Assembly (NCBI GenBank): GCA_934295165.1
Contig: CAKRAT010000085.1
Span: forward strand, 1-6,188
Length of the DNA stretch: 6,188 nucleotides
From: an uncultured Dorea sp.
GTDB taxonomy: Bacteria > Bacillota > Clostridia > Lachnospirales > Lachnospiraceae
Direction: 5' to 3'
Shown here: piece after piece, positions 1 through 4,133 of the stretch
How positions within the stretch are numbered: the stretch's first letter is position 1
Layout: each line of letters begins with the position of its first letter
Notes under the pieces: model-generated
What the model saw: only the letters and a program-made list of their open reading frames with translations
Told to the model about the DNA's origin: nothing
Databases searched by the model: none
Made by a program: the position numbers and the translations under genes

Positions 1-68
1 CCTATGCGTGATTTTTTGCGACTTTTTAATATTACCATAAAGGTTGTCTGTTTGCAAGGATTTTCCTT

Positions 69-881
69 TTATTTTTCCGCAAACTTTTCTTTCAGTCTTT
101 CTACTGCCATCTCCACCGTTTTTCTCGGACATGCCAGGTTAAATCTTACGAATCCGATTCCGTATTCTCCAAAGAAATCTCCTTCATTTACTGCAATCTT
201 GCACTTTTCCAGCAGATACTGTCTTACTTTTTCTTTCGGAATATCTGTATTGCGGAAATCTACCCATACAAGATAGGTTCCTTCCAGCTTTCTGATTCCA
301 AGCACCGGCATATACTCTTGAAGTTCATTTACAAAATATTCCAGATTCCCATCAATATATTCATTCAGTTCTTTCAGCCATTCTTCTGACTGGTCGTAAG
401 TCGCAGTCAGAGCTGCTTCTGCAAAGGATGTATTCTCTCCTGCATGGAATTTTTCTGTTTTTGCCATAAATTCTTTCCGTAATTCTTCATTGGAGATAAA
501 ACAGTTTGCAACATGTATGCCTGCAAGGTTGAATGCCTTGGATGGTGATGTGAAGATGAAGCATCTGTCTTTTATCTCTTCAGATAACATCGAGATAAAT
601 GTAGGCTTACTGCCTCTGGATAACAGTTCACTGTGAATGTCATCCGACAGAATATACAACTCATGCCAGATACAGATATCTGCCAGGTCTCTTAATTCTT
701 TCTCGATTCAGACTCTTCCGGAAGGATTATGTGGATTACAGATGATCACTGCTTTTGCCTTCTCCGTGATCCTGCTTTCCAGGTCTTCCAGATCCATTGT
801 GTAATAACCATTATCATTCTTCAATCTGCTTTCTTTCACAATACATCCGTTATCTTTTACCACTTCAAAGAACGGACCGAA
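69..881 (-). pseudogene. PatB/MalY-type PLP aminotransferase (C-S lyase) remnant, 5'-truncated with internal stop
   Basis: About 270 codons read in one frame as the C-terminal two thirds of a fold-type I PLP enzyme of the PatB/MalY group (cystathionine beta-lyase-like; releases homocysteine or a thiol, pyruvate and ammonia). Read 5' to 3' it shows FGPFFEVVKDNG, then NPHNPSGRV, SDDIHSELL with the cofactor-contacting Asp, SPSKAFNLAG with the Schiff-base Lys, and RFNLACPR with the substrate-carboxylate Arg. Two lesions are visible. Similarity stops abruptly at about 881, next to an in-frame TAA (882-884), so roughly 120 N-terminal residues of a family of about 390 are missing. The codon at 708-710 is TGA just after NPHNPSGRV, where relatives have Trp. 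No frameshift is seen and the 3' end is intact. A piece opening at a TTG (657-659) could be read as 196 aa, but it has no ribosome binding site and cannot fold as the whole enzyme. The loss of function is my inference; the lesions are seen directly. Confidence 0.85.
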
Positions 882-931
882 TTATAGCCTATCATTCCGA
901 TACTTTTTTGTCGAATTAATTTTCACTATAT

Positions 932-949
932 ATTATTCATATTATTCAT
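932..949. repeat. 9-bp perfect tandem duplication (ATTATTCAT x2)
   Basis: ATTATTCAT occurs twice head to tail at 932-940 and 941-949. It lies in AT-rich noncoding DNA between the truncated aminotransferase and the small ORF at 1000-1074. It could be polymerase slippage or a footprint of past rearrangement. At this length and composition, chance is also possible. Confidence 0.5.
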
Positions 950-999
950 TTTGTTGGCTTAGTCTATATGTGTTATCCCCGCACTCTATAAATCTATAT

Positions 1000-1074
1000 T
1001 CATAAGTTTTGTTTCCTGTCTTTATAAGTTTTGCTAATAGGAGAATTACTATTCTTCATTGTTTTTTCATCCAT
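1000..1074 (-). CDS. 24-codon small ORF, possible broken N-terminus of a PD-(D/E)XK (Rpn-type) protein
   Basis: An ATG at 1072-1074 is preceded by GGAG only 3 nt away. It opens 24 codons ending in TGA at 1000-1002. The product is hydrophilic and contains the stretch SPISKTYKDRKQNL. The piece SKTYKDR resembles the opening of Rpn/PD-(D/E)XK nuclease-transposase family proteins that are common in Lachnospiraceae, where a similar KTYKDR is followed by LFR and a long nuclease domain. Here the likeness ends after KDR and nothing downstream continues it. It lies immediately beyond the terminator of the NlpC/P60 gene and has no obvious promoter of its own. I read it as a possible gene remnant. A chance ORF is about as likely, because the match is only about seven residues. 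Confidence 0.25.
   Translation of the reverse strand: MDEKTMKNSNSPISKTYKDRKQNL
1002..1033. repeat. 10-bp direct repeat ATAAGTTTTG, two copies 22 bp apart
   Basis: ATAAGTTTTG occurs at 1002-1011 and 1024-1033. On the minus strand this is CAAAACTTAT twice. The first copy in transcription order encodes the KTY of the 24-codon ORF and the second lies at its stop codon. The 22-bp offset is not a multiple of three, so the second copy reads in another frame. Confidence 0.5.
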
Positions 1075-1094
1075 AGACTCCGTTTCTACAATAA

Positions 1095-1128
1095 AAAAAG
1101 AAATCAGGATTTCTCCTGACTTCTTTTT
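1095..1128 (-). terminator. Intrinsic terminator of the NlpC/P60 gene
   Basis: A near-perfect inverted repeat begins 13 nt past the stop codon of the hydrolase gene. In minus-strand RNA the arms 1114-1128 and 1095-1109 pair over 15 bp around a GAAA tetraloop, followed by a run of U. One position (1103/1120) is a G-U pair in minus-strand RNA but an A-C mismatch in plus-strand RNA. This argues that the structure serves the minus-strand transcript. The outer A/T arms could also give some termination from the other side. Confidence 0.9.
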
Positions 1129-1140
1129 CATTCATTCTTA

Positions 1141-2322
1141 TTATCTACGCACATAAATCATACCAGACTGTACCGGTCCGACTTTTACAACATCTCCTGT
1201 GTGCGGAGCATGAATCATCTGACCATTTCCGATATAAATACCACAGTGTGTTGCTGTTGTTACGACATCACCAGGCTGAGGGTTACTTACTCTTGTCCAT
1301 CCCATGAATGTAAGTGTTGTTCCGATACGTGTATAGCTTCCTGTCAGACAGTAGCTTACGAATCCCGAACAGTCAAAACTGTTTGGTCCACATGCACCCC
1401 ATACATAAGGTTTTCCAAGCTGACTGTACGCTCTGCTTACGATTGTGCTGCCATTTGCATTAGATCCGCTTGTTGTATTACCACTATTTGACGAACCGCC
1501 ATTTGAACCACTGTTTGACGAACCGTTACTTGTCGTATTATTTTTATTACTTGTTGTCGTATTGCTTGTCGTATTATTTCTATTACCTGTAGAAGAACTA
1601 CTGCTTGTAGAATTATTTTTGCTGGCTGCTGCCTGCTGCTGTTTTGCTGCTGCCTTGGCCGCTTCTTCCTGCGCTGCTTTTTCAGCTGCTTCTTTGGCCG
1701 CTCTCTCAGCCGCCTCTCTTGCTGCCGCCTCTGCAGCTGCCTGGATCTCTGAATCCAGGTTTGCAACCTCTGCCGACTTTGAAGTAATCAGGTTATTCAG
1801 GTTATCTCCCTGTTTTTCATATTCAGCCTGCTTACTCTCCAGTTCTTTCTGGTCTTTTTCAAGACTGTCTTTCAGATCAGAAATCTGCTGTTTTGTCTCC
1901 ACATATTCCTGTAACTGTTTTCTGTCATAACTATGTACATTCTGAACATATTCTGCTTTGCTGAGAAGATCTGTAAAATTTTCTGATGTAACCAGTGTTT
2001 CAAATGCTGAATCATTACCGGCTTCATACATATATTTGATACGTTTCTTCATTGCTGCATACTGTTCTTTTTCTTTTTCCTGTGCTGCTTCCAGATCGCT
2101 CTGTGCCTGCGTAATATCTTCACCTGTCTGGATCAGTTCTGTCTCCAGTGTATTGACTTTGCCCATCAATGTTGTCAACTGTGACTGCAGCGAACTTACT
2201 TCGCTCTGTTTTGCTGCTTTTTCTTTCTTCAAATCATCGACAGACGGCGCTGCCAGAACTGGTGTTACAATCAGTGAACTTACTGCTACTGCTGTAATCA
2301 ATCTGATTCCGTATTTATTCAT
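1141..2322 (-). CDS. Secreted coiled-coil NlpC/P60 peptidoglycan hydrolase (PcsB/CwlO-like)
   Basis: Predicted exported cell-wall hydrolase of 393 aa. Residues 1-24 form a signal peptide (MNKYGIRL, a hydrophobic core, then PVLA before AP). Residues about 26-195 are a coiled coil with the break RIKYMYEAGNDSAFETL...FTDLLSKAEYVQ, typical of PcsB/CwlO N-terminal domains. Residues 194-235 are Ala/Glu-rich helix and 236-292 a Ser/Asn/Thr/Gly linker. Residues 294-393 are an NlpC/P60 domain with catalytic Cys318 in FDCSGF, His359 in THCGIYIG and a likely third residue His371 in IHAP. Such domains cut the D-gamma-Glu to diamino-acid bond of stem peptides. PcsB- and CwlO-type coiled coils are activated at the membrane by FtsEX, so partnership with FtsEX is inferred. 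The ATG at 2320-2322 is chosen because the purine-rich AAAGAAGAG lies 5 nt upstream. An in-frame GTG at 2326-2328 would leave no spacing. Promoters lie upstream and a strong terminator downstream, so it is probably a single-gene unit. Substrate and exact subfamily are unproven. Confidence 0.92.
   Translation of the reverse strand: MNKYGIRLITAVAVSSLIVTPVLAAPSVDDLKKEKAAKQSEVSSLQSQLTTLMGKVNTLETELIQTGEDITQAQSDLEAAQEKEKEQYAAMKKRIKYMYEAGNDSAFETLVTSENFTDLLSKAEYVQNVHSYDRKQLQEYVETKQQISDLKDSLEKDQKELESKQAEYEKQGDNLNNLITSKSAEVANLDSEIQAAAEAAAREAAERAAKEAAEKAAQEEAAKAAAKQQQAAASKNNSTSSSSSTGNRNNTTSNTTTSNKNNTTSNGSSNSGSNGGSSNSGNTTSGSNANGSTIVSRAYSQLGKPYVWGACGPNSFDCSGFVSYCLTGSYTRIGTTLTFMGWTRVSNPQPGDVVTTATHCGIYIGNGQMIHAPHTGDVVKVGPVQSGMIYVRR
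1481..1586 (-). repeat. In-frame DNA repeats in the Ser/Asn/Thr linker of the hydrolase
   Basis: Two repeat pairs lie in the linker coding region. An 18-bp unit (CCACT[A/G]TTTGACGAACCG on the plus strand) occurs at 1481-1498 and 1508-1525 with one mismatch, offset 27 bp. A 22-bp unit beginning CTTGTCGTATTATTT occurs at 1529-1550 and 1565-1586 with one mismatch, offset 36 bp. Both offsets are whole codons (9 and 12), so recombination or slippage between copies would change linker length without a frameshift. Confidence 0.8.
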
Positions 2323-2327
2323 ACTCA

Positions 2328-2338
2328 CTCTTCTTTCT
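2328..2338 (-). promoter_or_regulatory. Ribosome binding site deciding the hydrolase start
   Basis: The purine run AGAAAGAAGAG ends 5 nt before the ATG at 2322. It is a weak match to AGGAGG. It supports the ATG over the GTG six bases upstream, which overlaps this run. Confidence 0.6.
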
Positions 2339-2367
2339 ATTTTTGTTTTATTTATTTTTCCCCTCGT

Positions 2368-2387
2368 TATGAGAGCAATCTCTCACA
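2368..2387 (-). promoter_or_regulatory. Stem-loop at the start of the hydrolase mRNA leader
   Basis: In minus-strand RNA, TGAGAG (2385-2380) pairs with CTCTCA (2375-2370) around the loop ATTG. It extends by a G-U and a U-A pair to 8 bp. It would begin about 4 nt after the start site expected from the promoter at 2398-2426. That position is typical of 5' hairpins that protect mRNA from decay. No U run follows, so it is not a terminator. The GAGGGG just after it has no start codon at usable distance. Confidence 0.5.
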
Positions 2388-2397
2388 TCTGGTCATC

Positions 2398-2426
2398 ATT
2401 ATAACTCACAAAAATATAAATTGCAA
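2398..2426 (-). promoter_or_regulatory. Proximal sigma-A-type promoter of the hydrolase gene
   Basis: Minus-strand TTGCAA (-35, 2426-2421) and TATAAT (-10, 2403-2398) are separated by exactly 17 bp. The -10 is a perfect match and the -35 matches TTGACA at four of six positions. The expected transcription start is near 2391, giving a leader of about 70 nt before the ATG at 2322. Confidence 0.75.
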
Positions 2427-2431
2427 CATTT

Positions 2432-2448
2432 TTTAATAATTTTGTAAC
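2432..2448 (+). promoter_or_regulatory. Possible WalR-like operator upstream of the -35
   Basis: The plus strand reads TTTAAT-AATTT-TGTAAC. It matches the WalR (YycF) pattern TGTWAH-N5-TGTWAH with one mismatch in the first half. It sits about 41-57 nt upstream of the predicted start, where an activator could act. WalR orthologues control NlpC/P60 and related wall hydrolases in several Bacillota. In DNA this AT-rich a single-mismatch hit can be chance. Confidence 0.25.
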
Positions 2449-2482
2449 ATTTCCAGAACCTGCAAATACATAACAATTTAAC

Positions 2483-2507
2483 GGGTCGGAATAACTCATC
2501 CCGACCC
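2483..2507 (-). terminator. GC-rich hairpin after gltD, probable gltBD terminator
   Basis: GGGTCGG (2483-2489) and CCGACCC (2501-2507) form a 7-bp GC-rich stem around an 11-nt loop. In minus-strand RNA positions 2500 and 2490 add a G-U pair, giving 8 bp. The plus strand has an A-C mismatch there. It lies 84 nt past the gltD stop and is the only strong hairpin before the next gene. The following minus-strand tract (GTTAAATTGTTATG) is only moderately U-rich, so termination may be incomplete. The structure also sits just downstream of a promoter-like sequence and could instead be a 5' leader hairpin. Confidence 0.55.
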
Positions 2508-2518
2508 TATTCTTGTTT

Positions 2519-2547
2519 ATTATAAATTATGTTCTCAGATTATTCAA
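2519..2547 (-). promoter_or_regulatory. Distal promoter-like sequence between gltD and its hairpin
   Basis: Minus-strand TTGAAT (2547-2542) and a perfect TATAAT (2524-2519) are 17 bp apart, in AT-rich DNA 45 nt past the gltD stop. Transcription would begin near 2512, only about 5 nt before the hairpin at 2507-2483. If that hairpin does not terminate, the transcript would give the hydrolase gene a leader of about 190 nt. Confidence 0.5.
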
Positions 2548-2591
2548 GAAAATTTTTACCAGTTCTTCATTCTACAAAGATACATTATTAT

Positions 2592-4118
2592 TTACTGCAC
2601 ATACATATTCGTATATCCCATCAGACTGACATCTACTTCTCTTGCTGCTTCACGACCCTCGCGGATTGCCCATACAACCAGCGACTGTCCTCTGTGCATA
2701 TCACCTGCCGTAAATACATTCTTCACATTTGTATCGTATTTTCCAGGTGCTGTTTTCACGTTCGTACGCTCGTTCACTTCTACTCCGAATGCTTTCGTAA
2801 CATAATCCTGGCTTCCTAAGAATCCGGCAGCGATCAGTACCAGATCTACATCTACCGTATATTCACTTCCGGCTACTTCCGCCATCATCATGCGGCCTGT
2901 CTTTTCGTTTTTCTTCGGCTCTAATTTCACCAGAACTGCCTTGCAGACTTTTCCGTTTTTATCTTTTTTGAATTCTTTGACGGTTGTCTGGTATACACGC
3001 GGATCATGTCCGAATACAGCGGCAGCTTCCTGCTGTCCGTAGTCTGTCTTGCAGACTCTCGGCCATTCCGGCCAAGGGTTCATCTCGGTACGTTCATCCG
3101 GTGCTTTCGGCATCATCTCGAGTTGTAATACACTCTTGGCACCGTGTCTCATGGATGTTCCCACGCAGTCATTTCCGGTGTCTCCGCCACCGATGACCAT
3201 AACATTTTTCCCTTTTGCGGAAATGTATGTGCCGTCTTTCAGGCTCAGATCATAGGTTCCGTCTGCATTCTGTTTTGCATTTTTCCAGAGTGCTTTTGTG
3301 GTTGATTTGAGGAAATCCACTGCAAAATAGATGCCTTCGGCTTCCCTTCCCGGTACTTTGATATCTCTTGGGTTGGATGCACCGCAGCAAAGAACCACAC
3401 GGTCAAATTCTTTTAATAATGTAGCGGCTTTCTTATCTTTTCCGATATTACATCCGGTCACGAACTGAATTCCTTCTTCTTCCATGATCGCGATCTTACG
3501 GTCAATAAACTGCTTTTCCAGTTTCATATTCGGAATGCCGTATCGAAGAAGTCCACCGATCTTGTCTTCTCTTTCAAAGACTGTCACGCTGTGGCCTCTT
3601 CTGTTCAGCATATCGGCCGTTGCAAGTCCGGACGGACCGGAACCTACAACTGCAACCTTCTTACCAGTTCTTACCTTCACCAGTTTTGCTGCTGCGTAAC
3701 CTTTTTTATATGCATTTTCAATAATGCTGTATTCATTCGCCTTACTTGATACTGCATCTCCGTTCAGTCCGCATGTACATGCAGCTTCACAGAGTGCCGG
3801 ACACACCCTTGAAGTGAATTCCGGGAAGTTGTTCGTCTTTTTCAGTCTGTAGTATGCCTCTTCCCAGTTCTCATGGAAAATCAGGTCGTTCCATTCCGGT
3901 ACCAGGTTGTGAAGCGGGCATCCGCTTGCCATTCCCATCAGCATCTGACCGGACTGGCAGAACGGCACGCCGCATGCCATACATCTGGCTCCCTGCAGCT
4001 CCTGTTCTTCCTTTGACAGAGGTGTATGAAACTCTTTAAAATGCTTAATTCGTTCTTTTGGATCTTCAGCCGGCTTATCCTGTCTGTCATAATCCATAAA
4101 TCCTGTTGCTTTTCCCAC
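2592..4118 (-). CDS. gltD: Glutamate synthase (NADPH) small subunit GltD
   Basis: Iron-sulfur flavoprotein of 508 aa that takes electrons from NADPH through FAD and passes them to the large subunit, where glutamate is made. Residues about 1-150 are the Fe-S domain, with Cys46, Cys49 and Cys54 in CMACGVPFC, Cys67 in GCPLHN, and Cys106, 110, 114 and 116 in CPALCEAACTC, the set expected for two 4Fe-4S clusters. The FAD Rossmann motif GSGPSG is at 159-164 and the NADPH motif GGGDTG at 310-315. FTAGDMHRG near 469-477 closes the FAD site. Length is normal for the family and no lesion is seen. The start is GTG at 4116-4118. The strong AGGGGG (4132-4127) lies 8 nt upstream, and the N-terminus MGKATGF matches the family pattern. 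The ribosome binding site overlaps the gltB stop, which suggests translational coupling and equal subunit supply. GltD-like proteins also serve other reductases, but adjacency to gltB settles the role. Confidence 0.97.
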   Translation of the reverse strand: MGKATGFMDYDRQDKPAEDPKERIKHFKEFHTPLSKEEQELQGARCMACGVPFCQSGQMLMGMASGCPLHNLVPEWNDLIFHENWEEAYYRLKKTNNFPEFTSRVCPALCEAACTCGLNGDAVSSKANEYSIIENAYKKGYAAAKLVKVRTGKKVAVVGSGPSGLATADMLNRRGHSVTVFEREDKIGGLLRYGIPNMKLEKQFIDRKIAIMEEEGIQFVTGCNIGKDKKAATLLKEFDRVVLCCGASNPRDIKVPGREAEGIYFAVDFLKSTTKALWKNAKQNADGTYDLSLKDGTYISAKGKNVMVIGGGDTGNDCVGTSMRHGAKSVLQLEMMPKAPDERTEMNPWPEWPRVCKTDYGQQEAAAVFGHDPRVYQTTVKEFKKDKNGKVCKAVLVKLEPKKNEKTGRMMMAEVAGSEYTVDVDLVLIAAGFLGSQDYVTKAFGVEVNERTNVKTAPGKYDTNVKNVFTAGDMHRGQSLVVWAIREGREAAREVDVSLMGYTNMYVQ

Positions 4119-4133
4119 TGTTCTTACCCCCTA
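4119..4133 (-). promoter_or_regulatory. gltB stop / gltD ribosome binding site overlap
   Basis: The gltB stop TAG (4133-4131) supplies the first bases of AGGGGG (4132-4127). After 8 more bases (taagaaca) comes the GTG start of gltD. There is no room for a promoter or terminator between the genes. Ribosomes ending gltB would sit directly over the gltD start region. Confidence 0.85.

Noticed and set aside
58..70. Weak hairpin AAGGA-AAA-TCCTT at the end of the aminotransferase remnant
   Set aside because: The stem is only 5 bp, it overlaps the end of the gene and no U run follows, so a terminator is not supported.
69..659. Independent 196-aa protein starting at TTG 657-659
   Set aside because: The same frame continues upstream as recognisable aminotransferase sequence interrupted by TGA at 708-710. 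No ribosome binding site precedes the TTG, so it is treated as part of the pseudogene.
881..886. TATAAT on the minus strand next to the aminotransferase breakpoint, as a promoter
   Set aside because: No -35-like hexamer lies 16-18 bp upstream (the place is a run of A). The nearest candidate, TCGACA, is about 23 bp away.
1621..1740. Trinucleotide GCT/GCC-rich tract as a separate repeat element
   Set aside because: It is the codon run of the Ala/Glu-rich helix of the hydrolase. The units are irregular and need no separate explanation.
1445..1930. 161-codon plus-strand frame opposite the hydrolase linker and coiled coil
   Set aside because: The Leu/Val/Ala-rich product simply mirrors the repetitive Asn/Ser/Ala codons of the real gene, and there is no ribosome binding site.
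2323..2328. GTG at 2326-2328 as the hydrolase start
   Set aside because: The purine-rich ribosome binding sequence would abut the GTG with no spacing. The ATG six bases later has about 5 nt spacing and gives a standard signal peptide.
2483..2520. Hairpin read as a plus-strand terminator because a T-rich tract follows on that strand
   Set aside because: There is no plus-strand gene upstream to terminate, and the extra closing pair forms only in minus-strand RNA. Some bidirectional effect cannot be excluded.
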